Part shown: positions 17,862-25,472 of the stretch, one piece after another
How positions within the stretch are numbered: the first letter of the stretch is position 1
Layout of the letters: each line of letters starts with the position of its first letter
NCBI GenBank assembly: GCA_002490835.1
Contig: DKUU01000030.1
Location: forward strand, 1 to 47,418
Reading direction: 5' to 3'
Source: Lachnospiraceae bacterium UBA7196
Lineage (GTDB): Bacteria > Bacillota > Clostridia > Lachnospirales > Lachnospiraceae
DNA: 47,418 nt
Notes under the pieces: generated by a model
What the model saw: only the letters and a program-made list of their open reading frames with translations
The model's database searches: none
What the model was told of the DNA's origin: nothing
Translations under genes and position numbers: made by a program

Positions 17862-18269
17862 TTAAACGTCGCTGTCGGGCGAGGATTTTTTGTACATTGC
17901 CAAGAGGCGGTGCAGATTCATATAATACGTACGCAGACTTTTTTTCGCCCTGCTGTATCTTACCGTATAAACCGCATAGGCAATCACGGCATAAATCCCC
18001 ACGGTGACAAAATACCAAAACAGAACATTCTTTGCAAATTCCAGAAGATCCATTTTATAGATATCTGTCATGAAGATTTCAAAATCATAAAAAATGTACA
18101 TAGCAAAAACCACTACAAATGCGATGGTTGCACTTATAATGGATTTAAGCACCTGCCAGCCTATATAGTCGTTCCGAAAATAGCTTCCTATGTCCAGATT
18201 CTTCCGGCCCTCGTTCGCTTCATAGGAAGCCATCTTGGTCATCAGAACAACTCTCTCTTCATTCAGCAT
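17862..18269 (-). CDS. Small membrane protein of unknown function
   Basis: A 135-residue protein with two strong transmembrane segments: IISATIAFVVVFAMYIFY and FAKNVLFWYFVTVGIYAVIAYAVY. A soluble N-terminus (about 35 residues) and a basic C-terminus (RYSRAKKSLRTYYMNLHRLLAMYKK) face the cytoplasm by the positive-inside rule. The ATG at 18269 has GGAG five bases upstream; an ATG five codons earlier lies before that site. It lies between yvyF and the large membrane protein gene with 36- and 42-bp gaps, inside the run that ends in cdaA-cdaR-glmM. No family is recognised. Confidence 0.78.
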   Translation of the reverse strand: MLNEERVVLMTKMASYEANEGRKNLDIGSYFRNDYIGWQVLKSIISATIAFVVVFAMYIFYDFEIFMTDIYKMDLLEFAKNVLFWYFVTVGIYAVIAYAVYTVRYSRAKKSLRTYYMNLHRLLAMYKKSSPDSDV

Positions 18270-18305
18270 AGTAACTCCAATCAATCATAAAACGGTATAA
18301 CCCGG

Positions 18306-18713
18306 TTAATTCAAGAAGCGCATCTTGGGGTTATCCTTTACGTCTTTCTTCGGCGCGGGTTTCGGCGGTTCGGGTTTCTTGATGCTGGCACCCAGCTCGT
18401 TTGCCATACTGTTCTTACATTTATTGCAGAAACGGCCCGTCAGGATGGTCGCACCGCAGTTCTCACAGGTAAGCGTGATACCGGAATCCGCAGCGAGCTC
18501 CAGTCGCTCTTCTCTAAGCCACTGATGAATCTGGTTTGTGGAGACATCGCAGGCATCCGCCACCTGAGGGATCGAAGCATGGCCGTTATCCTGAATGTAC
18601 TTTTTTACTTCCTGAAATTTTTCCTCAAGCCTTTCCCGGCATGCTGGGCAGATCGGTGGTCCGGAGACGTAGTTAAAAAGATTATTGCACTTCCTACAAT
18701 TTCTTACATTCAT
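18306..18713 (-). CDS. yvyF: YvyF-like flagellar region protein (TIGR03826 type)
   Basis: A 135-residue protein with an N-terminal zinc ribbon (C-RKC then C-PAC), a central helix-turn-helix (SIPQVADACDVSTNQIHQWLREERL), and a second zinc ribbon (CENCGATI, then FCNKC). This architecture is that of YvyF, a protein encoded in flagellar regions of Bacillota next to comFC and flgM. Here it directly follows comFC with a 27-bp gap, as in Bacillus. The C-terminal 30 residues are Pro/Lys-rich and disordered. Its exact role is not known. flgM is absent downstream, where two membrane protein genes take its place. Confidence 0.88.
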   Translation of the reverse strand: MNVRNCRKCNNLFNYVSGPPICPACRERLEEKFQEVKKYIQDNGHASIPQVADACDVSTNQIHQWLREERLELAADSGITLTCENCGATILTGRFCNKCKNSMANELGASIKKPEPPKPAPKKDVKDNPKMRFLN

Positions 18714-18740
18714 AGCGCATCCTCCTTAAGGTGATTCTCT

Positions 18741-19478
18741 TCACGTGCCTCTTCCGATAGCAAGGGCCGCGAAATAAATGCGTTCTACACCCGCTTTTTT
18801 CAGTTCACGACTCAGGGCGTCCATGGTGCTGCCCGTCGTATAAATATCGTCAATGATTATGACTGTACTTAATTTTACATCATTTCGACGAATTTTAAAA
18901 GCCCTTTTCAGATTATTTTGTCTCTCCTGCGCAGATAAATCTTTCATGGGGGCTGTTTTTTTCGCCCGAACGATATAATCGGTCAGTACAGGGATGCCTG
19001 TCAGGGCGGAAAGCTCCCGTGCAAGCGCCGCCGCCTGATTGTAGCCTCTGTGCCGCAGTCTGCTTTTATGAAGCGGTACGGGGATCAGAGCCTGCGCTTT
19101 GCAATCCCGGATAAAGCTGCCCAGTCGTTTTGTCATGCAGGCGGCATAATAGGCGGCGTATTCCTGCCTTCCCTTATATTTAAAACGGGCGATAGAAGCC
19201 GAGATGCTCTTGTAGGCAAAGAGGGCGCGTCCCCTGTCAAAGATGTGGGGATGGGCAGTACAGTCTTTGCAATATTCCCTTTCTTCCCGTTCCAGATGCT
19301 TGCCGCACTTCATACAAAAGGGCGGTTCTATGTAGGCAGGGATCCGCGCGCAGTCTCTGCAGATCAGGGCGTTCCACGGTTTTACCGGTTCGTCGCAGAC
19401 GGGGCAGCGGCGGGGAAACACTAAATTAAGAGCGGTCTTGGCGACCGCGCGAAGATATGGGCGACAAGATGTGTGCAT
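18741..19478 (-). CDS. comFC: ComF family phosphoribosyltransferase-like protein
   Basis: A 245-residue ComFC-type protein linked to DNA uptake and recombination in competent bacteria. The N-terminal zinc finger is built from cysteine pairs (RRCPVCDEPV, CRDCA, FCMKCGKHL, CKDC). The C-terminal phosphoribosyltransferase fold has the PRPP-binding stretch VIIIDDIYTTGSTMDAL. The start at 19478 is chosen because AAGGA lies eight bases upstream and overlap with recD2 is avoided; the open frame reaches 40 codons further into recD2. The neighbours recD2 and yvyF fit a competence/motility region. No comFA is present, and RecD2 occupies the equivalent helicase slot. Confidence 0.92.
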   Translation of the reverse strand: MHTSCRPYLRAVAKTALNLVFPRRCPVCDEPVKPWNALICRDCARIPAYIEPPFCMKCGKHLEREEREYCKDCTAHPHIFDRGRALFAYKSISASIARFKYKGRQEYAAYYAACMTKRLGSFIRDCKAQALIPVPLHKSRLRHRGYNQAAALARELSALTGIPVLTDYIVRAKKTAPMKDLSAQERQNNLKRAFKIRRNDVKLSTVIIIDDIYTTGSTMDALSRELKKAGVERIYFAALAIGRGT

Positions 19479-19533
19479 AAAAAATTCCTTTCCGATGTGG
19501 CATTGCACCCGCCGTGAAAGCGGATGGCTGTGA

Positions 19534-21843
19534 TTATTTTGTTTCCATCCCCAGCGCGCGCAGTTGGTCTGTAAATCCTGTATAACGCCGGTTTTCACTG
19601 TTATTGGCTACCATCGAGGAGAGGGTAGCGCGGCTTCCGAGAATGGTGACGCAGGCTTTGGCGCGGGTGACGCCCGTATAGAGCAGGTTTCGGTTAAAGA
19701 GCATGTGCGGCCCTGACAGAAGCGGCATGATGACGGCCGGATATTCGCTTCCCTGCGATTTATGGATGGTGACGGCGTAGGCCAGTTCCAGCTCGTCCAG
19801 ACCCGTGTACGGATAAGTCACACGCCGGTGTTCGTCAAATTCCACGACTACCTCGCGGGCATATTCGTCGATGGAGCGCACGATGCCGATATCGCCGTTA
19901 AAGACACCCATACCGCTGTCGATGGGGATGTTATAGCGGCTCACCACCTCCCAGACCAGCTGGTAATTGTTTTTAATCTGCATGACCTTGTCGCCTTCGC
20001 GAAACAGGGTATCGCCTGTCTGGCATTCCTGCTTCGACGGGGCGGGGGGATTTAAGTAGCGCTGTAAGATGCCGTTTAAGGTCTCTACTCCCAGTTTTCC
20101 CTTGCGCATAGGCGTAAGTACCTGAATATCAAAGGGCGTTGCGTCCACATAGCGCGGCAGTTTCTCCAAGATCAATTGTATCATATGTTTATAAATGACG
20201 TCTGTGTCATTTCTTTCCAAAAAAAAGAAGTCGCGGCTCTTATTGTCCAGCACCAGTTCCTCTCCCGCGTAGATGCGGTGGGCGTTTAATACGATATCGC
20301 TTTCCTGCGCCTGCCGGAAGATCTTTTTTAAGACCACCGTCTCAAAAGCGCCGCTTTCGATCAGGTCGTGCAGGACTTGTCCCGGTCCCACCGAGGGCAA
20401 CTGGTTCACATCGCCTACCAGAATCAGGCGCGTACCCACGGGAACTGCCTTAAGCAGGGACTGAAATAGAAAGATATCCACCATTGACATTTCATCTATG
20501 ATGATAACGTCCGCCTCCAACGGGTTCTCCTCATTGCGCTCAAAGCGTGCCGTCTTGCCCTCCAATGCGGCCGTGCCGGAAAGTTCTAACAGCCTGTGGA
20601 CGGTGCGGGCTTCGTATCCTGTCGCCTCCGTCATGCGCTTGGCTGCCCTGCCCGTGGGAGCGGCCAGCAGGATATCCATGCCCTGTGAGAGAAAGTAGCG
20701 GATGATCGCGTTGATGGTGGTGGTCTTGCCTGTTCCGGGACCGCCCGAAAGGATAAATACGCCGTTTCTGATGCTCTCCACTACGGATCGCCTTTGCAGA
20801 TCGTCGAGCGCGATTCCCAAATCCTGCTCCAAAAGTCCGATTTTTTTGTAAAGAGCTTCTTCCTCAGCAGGCAGAAATTCTTCCCTGACATTCAGATCGT
20901 GCAGCATCTTGGCACAGGCGAGCTCCGCGTAGTAGAAGGAAGACGCGTAGACCCTGCGCTCGGGGGCGGACACAGTCTGCGGTGCTTCTGATGCGTTCAA
21001 AGCAGGTGCAGTCGGCGTCGATGCCAATGCCGTCGGCACGGGCGCGGTTTTAATGACAAGCTTTTTATCCATGGCAAGGTTTTGGAGCTGCGGCTCCATC
21101 AGATCTGCGGCAAGCCCGAGTAGTTCGCCTGCGCGGGCCAGCAGCTTTTCCGCCGGCAGATAACAATGTCCCTCGCCGCCTGCCTGCTGTAACGTGTAGA
21201 GCAGCCCGCTGCGGATGCGATAGTCCGAATCGGTGTGAATGCCGATTTTGGCTGCGATTTCGTCCGCAATGCGGAAACCGATGCCGGTGATATCCTCCGC
21301 CAGCCGGTAAGGATTTTCCCGCATCACGCCGTAAAGTCCCATGCCGTACGTTTCGTAGATGCGCAGCGCGAGCGTGTTCCCGATGCCGTAGCCCTGCAAA
21401 AAAGTGAGGGCGTCTCTGGCGTCGCGTTTTTCGTAGAGGGAAGCCGCGATCTCTCTGGCTTTTTTCAGGCTGATGCCTTTTACCTCCGCAAGGCGTTCCG
21501 GCTCTTCCTCGATGATGCGGTAGGTATCCGCGCCGAAGGCTTTGACGATCCGCCTCGCAAGCGCTTCCCCGACCCCTTTGACCGCACCGGAAGAAAGATA
21601 CCTCTCCACGCTTGTCTCATCACTGGGTGGGAGGATGGTGTAATGTTCTATTTTAAACTGTTTTCCGTATACCTGATGCGTGGTGTACTCACCGGTGGCC
21701 TCAATGGTCTCGCCTTGATCCATCGTTTGAAAAAAACCCACGCAGGTGAGTGATTCCTCCTGCGTGAGTAGATTTAAGACCGTATAGCCGTTTTCCTTAT
21801 TGCGGAAAATAATGTGCTCGATAAAGCCTTTAATCGTGTCCAT
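19534..21843 (-). CDS. recD2: ATP-dependent RecD2-type DNA helicase
   Basis: A 769-residue SF1B 5'-3' helicase that works without RecBC in genome maintenance. The N-terminal OB-like domain (about 1-75) is followed by tandem helix-hairpin-helix motifs (VKGVGEALARRIVKAFG, VKGISLKKAREIA, GYGIGNTLALRIYETYG, ITGIGFRIADEIA). The motor has Walker A GGPGTGKT (367-374), Walker B VIIIDEMSMVD, GDVNQLPSVGPGQVL and the C-terminal UvrD-like AYAVTIHKSQGSEYPAV. An Ala/Pro/Thr-rich segment (about 268-296) looks like a disordered insert. It lies 30 bp after the flgJ-like gene and 55 bp before comFC. Confidence 0.97.
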   Translation of the reverse strand: MDTIKGFIEHIIFRNKENGYTVLNLLTQEESLTCVGFFQTMDQGETIEATGEYTTHQVYGKQFKIEHYTILPPSDETSVERYLSSGAVKGVGEALARRIVKAFGADTYRIIEEEPERLAEVKGISLKKAREIAASLYEKRDARDALTFLQGYGIGNTLALRIYETYGMGLYGVMRENPYRLAEDITGIGFRIADEIAAKIGIHTDSDYRIRSGLLYTLQQAGGEGHCYLPAEKLLARAGELLGLAADLMEPQLQNLAMDKKLVIKTAPVPTALASTPTAPALNASEAPQTVSAPERRVYASSFYYAELACAKMLHDLNVREEFLPAEEEALYKKIGLLEQDLGIALDDLQRRSVVESIRNGVFILSGGPGTGKTTTINAIIRYFLSQGMDILLAAPTGRAAKRMTEATGYEARTVHRLLELSGTAALEGKTARFERNEENPLEADVIIIDEMSMVDIFLFQSLLKAVPVGTRLILVGDVNQLPSVGPGQVLHDLIESGAFETVVLKKIFRQAQESDIVLNAHRIYAGEELVLDNKSRDFFFLERNDTDVIYKHMIQLILEKLPRYVDATPFDIQVLTPMRKGKLGVETLNGILQRYLNPPAPSKQECQTGDTLFREGDKVMQIKNNYQLVWEVVSRYNIPIDSGMGVFNGDIGIVRSIDEYAREVVVEFDEHRRVTYPYTGLDELELAYAVTIHKSQGSEYPAVIMPLLSGPHMLFNRNLLYTGVTRAKACVTILGSRATLSSMVANNSENRRYTGFTDQLRALGMETK

Positions 21844-21873
21844 AGAACCTCTGAATTTTAGAAACAGATAGAA

Positions 21874-22233
21874 TTACAATCCGTAATTGATCTTTGCCTG
21901 CTCGTAAAGCATCTGTGCAAGAGAATTAGACCCCTGCGCTGCGGTCTGCTTGGAAATCTCCTGAACCACATTATCTTTGAAAAAATCGACCATCTGGGAA
22001 GCGTAGCCGTCCTCATCGTCGCTGAAGATATCGACGGTCTTTTGCATCTCCTTGTAGACCTGCTCCCAGAGATAGGCCTCAAACTGCTTGCAGGCATCGA
22101 AGAGGGCATCGTCCTCTTTGTTTTTCGCCGCGCGGTCGGTGTTCTCCAGCTTTTTCTGGAGATTTTCGGTCATAACGCGGTTGGTGTCGGTCATGTAGTC
22201 GGTATAGGCTGCTAAGTTAGTCAGGTCGTTCAT
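21874..22233 (-). CDS. Rod-binding protein, FlgJ N-terminal domain type
   Basis: A 119-residue protein matching the rod-binding (Rod-binding/FlgJ_N) domain. The key segment is DDALFDACKQFEAYLWEQVYKEMQKTV, then YASQMVDFFKDNVVQEISKQ and SLAQMLYEQ. It lacks the muramidase domain of enterobacterial FlgJ, which is usual for Bacillota, so it would act as a cap or chaperone for rod assembly rather than as a wall hydrolase. GAGGAG lies seven bases before the ATG. It is downstream of two rod/hook genes, separated by a 148-bp gap with strong secondary structure. Confidence 0.9.
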   Translation of the reverse strand: MNDLTNLAAYTDYMTDTNRVMTENLQKKLENTDRAAKNKEDDALFDACKQFEAYLWEQVYKEMQKTVDIFSDDEDGYASQMVDFFKDNVVQEISKQTAAQGSNSLAQMLYEQAKINYGL

Positions 22234-22255
22234 GCGTGTTCTCCTCTATGTTTAT

Positions 22256-22381
22256 GAGCCGTTTCATTCGTAACCTGCTTCGCAGCTTACTCATGCGGGC
22301 TGTCGCCCTATAAAATTGCGTCTAAGCTGCTTGCTGTATGTAAACATACGCAATCTGCTTATCCACAATTTTGCACGGCTC
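22256..22381 (-). repeat. Highly structured intergenic element, possible mobile palindromic repeat or RNA
   Basis: Outer arms GAGCCGT (22256-22262) and ACGGCTC (22375-22381) enclose three inner hairpins: CTGCTTCGCAG near 22275, GGGCTGTCGCCC near 22298, and a long imperfect hairpin from AAAATTG (22313) to CAATTTT (22372) with GTATG/CATAC at its tip. The whole would fold as a multibranched RNA between flgG and the flgJ-like gene. No open reading frame of note lies inside. Repetitive-element status cannot be tested from one window. Confidence 0.5.
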
Positions 22382-23200
22382 TTAGCGTTTCAGGTTATTA
22401 GCCACTTCCAACATTGAATCGGATGTTGTGATGGACTTGGAATTCATCTCGTAAGCACGCTGCGCCACGATCAGATTAACCATCTCGTTTGCTACATGTA
22501 CGTTGGAGCCTTCCAGATAACCCTGAATGATGCGACTCTTATCCACATCGGGGGAAGTATCCTCATTGATGGCACGGCCACTGGCATCCGTCACCGCAAA
22601 AAGGGTGTCGCCCACTCTCTTCAAACCGCCGGGGTTGTTGAACTGGAAGGTGCCGATGCCAACACCGATAGGCTGGGGGTTATTGGCCTCGTCGGGATAG
22701 CAGATCTGCCCGTCCTCCGTAATGGAGAGCTGACTCGCTATGTAACCGGCGGGAAGTACGATGGCACGCCCCGTCAGATCGAGTACCGGAAGGCCGTCCG
22801 AGTTCGTTAGCGACATGCGGTTATTGCCTGCCAGAGCCCAAGTGAAATCACCGTTTCTCGTGTAATAGATCTGCCCGTCCTCGCCGCGAAGAGCGAAAAA
22901 TCCTTCTCCCTCGATGGCAAAAGACGTATCGGAATCGGAGTCTAACAGGCTTCCCTGCGTGAATATCTGATTGATGGAAGAGGTGCGCACACCAAGACCC
23001 ACCTGAGAGGTCGTCGGTTTCGGATCACCGTTTGCCGTGGTGGTCACGGACTGCAGATTCTGATACAGGAGGGACTTAAACTGCGCCACCTGCGCCTTGT
23101 AACCCACGGAATTGACGTTAGCGAGATTGTTCGCTATCGTATCAACGTTTGTCTGCTGTGCATTCATGCCGGTTGCGCCCGACCATAAACTTCTTACCAT
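22382..23200 (-). CDS. flgG: Flagellar basal-body rod protein, FlgG/FlhP type
   Basis: A 272-residue axial protein of the flagellar rod. The N-terminal Flg_bb_rod motif MVRSLWSGATGMNAQQTNVD is followed by TIANNLANVNSVGYK, the central FlgE/F/G domain has GEGFFALRGEDGQIYYTRNGDF, and the C-terminal LEGSNVHVANEMVNLIVAQRAYEMNSK is diagnostic. About 260 residues is the usual length for FlgG. The order mbl, this gene's paralogue, this gene matches mbl-flhO-flhP of Bacillus, so it can equally be called flhP. The rest of the flagellar regulon is outside the window. AAGGAAGGG precedes the ATG. Confidence 0.94.
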   Translation of the reverse strand: MVRSLWSGATGMNAQQTNVDTIANNLANVNSVGYKAQVAQFKSLLYQNLQSVTTTANGDPKPTTSQVGLGVRTSSINQIFTQGSLLDSDSDTSFAIEGEGFFALRGEDGQIYYTRNGDFTWALAGNNRMSLTNSDGLPVLDLTGRAIVLPAGYIASQLSITEDGQICYPDEANNPQPIGVGIGTFQFNNPGGLKRVGDTLFAVTDASGRAINEDTSPDVDKSRIIQGYLEGSNVHVANEMVNLIVAQRAYEMNSKSITTSDSMLEVANNLKR

Positions 23201-23237
23201 TGTTCGAATCCCTTCCTTTTGTTTATTTCAGCCTCTA

Positions 23238-24107
23238 TTACAGTTTACCGTTCTGCATTACTGCCTGCTCTAAGGTGTCGTCGTAAGCTGTGATCACCTT
23301 CTGGTTGCTTTCATACTGCCTTTGCAGTGCGATCATATTGACCATCTCAGTCACCACCGAGATGTTTGCCATTTCAAGATAGCCCGCATGTATCTGCGTA
23401 TCGGTCTCCATATCGTCCTTCTCGATCAGCGTCGCGCCGTCGATGGCCGTAAAATAATTCTCGCCGAAACGCTCCAGATAATTATAATCCTCAAAATCCA
23501 CGATATTAATGGTAGCAACTACGTCGCCGTCCTGTATGATGTCGCCGCTGCGATTGATACTTATGGGGAGCGCAGGGTCAAGGCGGATTCTGCGATTAGA
23601 ATCGTCCAGCACATAATCTCCGTCCTGCGTCTTCAGATTTCCCTGACGATCCATGGTGAAATTACCGTCTCTGGTGTACATCGTGAAGGTCTCATCCTGC
23701 TTATTCGTATACTGTATCGCAAAAAAGCCTCTGTCGGTGAGCGCCAGATCCAGCTCGTTGCCGGTCTCCTTAAGGGGACCTTCCGAGTAATCCACATAAT
23801 TTTCACCAATCTTTACGCCGAGATTCAGGCCCGTCTTGCGAACTCTCTTTTCCAGATAATTCTCGTTGTAGGGATTATTTACTTCGTCCTGATCGATCGC
23901 CCTGTTTCTCGCCAACGGTCTGGGAAGATTTCCCGGCTCCGACAGATCCTTGATCTTGTAGGCAAGCACCGTGTCAAAGGCCTCGCTGGTCGTGCCTTCC
24001 TTCTTGAATCCGTTCGTGGTCGAGTTCGCCAGATTGTTAGTCAGGACATCCATCCTGTGCTGCTCGTTGAGCATGCCCGTGTAGGCGGTGTATAGTCCTT
24101 TAAGCAT
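23238..24107 (-). CDS. flgF: Flagellar basal-body rod protein, FlgF/FlhO type
   Basis: A 289-residue paralogue of the preceding rod protein. The N-terminus MLKGLYTAYTGMLNEQHRMDVLTNNLANSTTNGFK is a Flg_bb_rod motif; the centre has TDRGFFAIQYTNKQDETFTMYTRDGNF; the C-terminus HAGYLEMANISVVTEMVNMIALQRQYESNQK is typical of axial flagellar proteins. It is the FlhO/FlgF-like proximal rod component by position between mbl and the FlgG-like gene (gaps 39 and 37 bp). GGAGG lies before the ATG. Whether it maps strictly to FlgF or FlgG needs a phylogeny. Confidence 0.9.
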   Translation of the reverse strand: MLKGLYTAYTGMLNEQHRMDVLTNNLANSTTNGFKKEGTTSEAFDTVLAYKIKDLSEPGNLPRPLARNRAIDQDEVNNPYNENYLEKRVRKTGLNLGVKIGENYVDYSEGPLKETGNELDLALTDRGFFAIQYTNKQDETFTMYTRDGNFTMDRQGNLKTQDGDYVLDDSNRRIRLDPALPISINRSGDIIQDGDVVATINIVDFEDYNYLERFGENYFTAIDGATLIEKDDMETDTQIHAGYLEMANISVVTEMVNMIALQRQYESNQKVITAYDDTLEQAVMQNGKL

Positions 24108-24146
24108 ATGATATGTTCCTCCATCTATGCCAGTGTTTCTTTTCGT

Positions 24147-25139
24147 TCAGTCTTCTCTGTAGCCTGCAAGAAACTCCACATATTTTCCGGTCCCGATAGC
24201 GACTGCCGTCATGGGATCCTCCGCCGTCATGGTGTTGATGCCGGTCTTGGCTGCGATTAAATCTTCCAGCCCGCGCAGCAGGCTGCCGCCGCCCGTGAGG
24301 ACAATGCCTCTGTCCGCGATATCCGCCGCCAGCTCGGGGGGCGTCTTTTCCAGCACGCTGTGGATCGTCTCCACGATCTGTACCGTCGTCTCGTGCAGCG
24401 CTTCCTCCGTCTCCTCGGAAGAAACCTTTACGGTTCTGGGCAGTCCCGTCACCAGATTACGGCCGCGGACATCCATGTAGTCCACTTCGGGCCGCCGGAA
24501 TGCGGAACCAATCTTTATCTTCAAATCCTCCGCCGTTCGTTCACCGATCAGCAGATTATGTTTCTTACGCATGTATCGCACGATGGCTTCGTCAAAGTCG
24601 TCGCCCGCGATCTTAATGGAGGCGCTGACCACCGTGCCGCCCAAAGAGATTACCGCGATATCGGAAGTGCCGCCGCCGATATCTACGATCATATTGCCGC
24701 AGGGCTTTGAAATATCGATGCCTGCGCCGATTGCCGCTGCGATAGGCTCCTCGATGATGGAGACTTCCCTCGCGCCCGCTTGATAGGTCGCGTCTTCCAC
24801 GGCCTTTTTCTCTACCTCGGTGACGCCGCTGGGTACGCATACCGCGATGCGGGGCTTCCGAAAGCTTTTCTTGCCAAGGGCTTTCTGGATGAAATACTTC
24901 ATCATTTTCTCCGTCACCTGATAGTCGGAGATAACGCCCTGACGCAAGGGACGGACCGCCACGATATTGCCCGGCGTCCTGCCGAGCATGAGACGCGCGT
25001 CTTCGCCGATCGCCTTGATCTTATTCGTATCCCTGTCGAAAGCGACCACGGACGGCTCTTTGAGTACCACGCCTTTGCCGCGGATATATACCAATATACT
25101 GGCTGTGCCAAGATCTATTCCAATGTCTGTAAACTGCAT
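24147..25139 (-). CDS. mbl: Rod shape-determining protein, MreB/Mbl family
   Basis: A bacterial actin homologue that guides lateral wall synthesis. The 330 residues show the phosphate-1 loop IGIDLGTASILVYIRGKGVVL, EPSVVA, the connecting PSGVTEVEKKAVEDA, EEPIAAAIGAG, phosphate-2 DIGGGTSDIAVISLGG, and adenosine-site GIVLTGGGSLLRGL. It directly precedes the two rod-protein genes, which is the Mbl position in Bacillus (mbl-flhO-flhP), so Mbl is preferred over MreB; no mreC or mreD follows. The promoter at 25173-25201 could drive the whole downstream run of twelve genes. Confidence 0.92.
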   Translation of the reverse strand: MQFTDIGIDLGTASILVYIRGKGVVLKEPSVVAFDRDTNKIKAIGEDARLMLGRTPGNIVAVRPLRQGVISDYQVTEKMMKYFIQKALGKKSFRKPRIAVCVPSGVTEVEKKAVEDATYQAGAREVSIIEEPIAAAIGAGIDISKPCGNMIVDIGGGTSDIAVISLGGTVVSASIKIAGDDFDEAIVRYMRKKHNLLIGERTAEDLKIKIGSAFRRPEVDYMDVRGRNLVTGLPRTVKVSSEETEEALHETTVQIVETIHSVLEKTPPELAADIADRGIVLTGGGSLLRGLEDLIAAKTGINTMTAEDPMTAVAIGTGKYVEFLAGYRED

Positions 25140-25172
25140 GACCTTTCCCCTTCCTGAGAGTATAGCATTATC

Positions 25173-25201
25173 ATTATACCCTCATCTAAGAGGATTTTCA
25201 A
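25173..25201 (-). promoter_or_regulatory. Sigma-A promoter of mbl and the downstream gene run
   Basis: On the minus strand TTGAAA (25201-25196), a 17-bp spacer and TATAAT (25178-25173), about 35 bp before the mbl start codon. A second TATACT lies 13 bp further downstream. Confidence 0.75.
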
Positions 25202-25211
25202 AGGTTTTTTC

Positions 25212-25229
25212 AATTTTTTCGAAAAAATT
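25212..25229. repeat. Perfect 18-bp AT-rich palindrome
   Basis: AATTTTTTCGAAAAAATT is a perfect palindrome just upstream of the mbl -35 box. It could be a regulator site. On the minus strand it also forms part of the T-rich tail after the hairpin at 25245-25266. Confidence 0.45.
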
Positions 25230-25244
25230 AAAAAACGCCAAAAG

Positions 25245-25266
25245 CAGAACGGATCCTTCCGCTCTG
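25245..25266 (-). terminator. Terminator-like hairpin upstream of mbl
   Basis: CAGA-A-CGGA pairs with TCCG-C-TCTG with one mismatch, and on the minus strand is followed by CTTTTGGCGTTTTTT and more T runs. No minus-strand gene ends here. It could insulate the mbl promoter from antisense transcription of the accessory insert. Confidence 0.5.
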
Positions 25267-25352
25267 TTTTCAGCTTCCATGCTTACTTATATATCGGACG
25301 GGTGAAGCCGTATCTTAATAGGAAATAATAGGAAATCCAAAAAGACTTTTTC

Positions 25353-25381
25353 TTGCCCGAAATTATGGTATAGGCTATAAT
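25353..25381 (+). promoter_or_regulatory. Sigma-A promoter of the toxin mRNA
   Basis: TTGCCC (25353-25358), a 17-bp spacer and a consensus TATAAT (25376-25381). The predicted transcript begins near 25388 and has an 85-nt leader before the toxin start codon. Confidence 0.75.
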
Positions 25382-25430
25382 GTCGTTATGAGGAAAGTCA
25401 GTGAGCCATAGGCGGCTGCCCTTCATTTTT

Positions 25431-25466
25431 GGAGGGACTTTTCCCTCCAGACGTAAGAAAGGAGGG
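25431..25466 (+). promoter_or_regulatory. Alternative pairing region in the toxin leader (SD sequestration)
   Basis: GGAGGGA (25431-25437) pairs with TCCCTCC (25442-25448) in a tight hairpin. The same CCCTCC can instead pair with the toxin's GGAGGG ribosome-binding site (25461-25466). The two pairings exclude each other, so the leader can hide or expose the ribosome-binding site. Confidence 0.6.
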
Positions 25467-25472
25467 ATGCCA

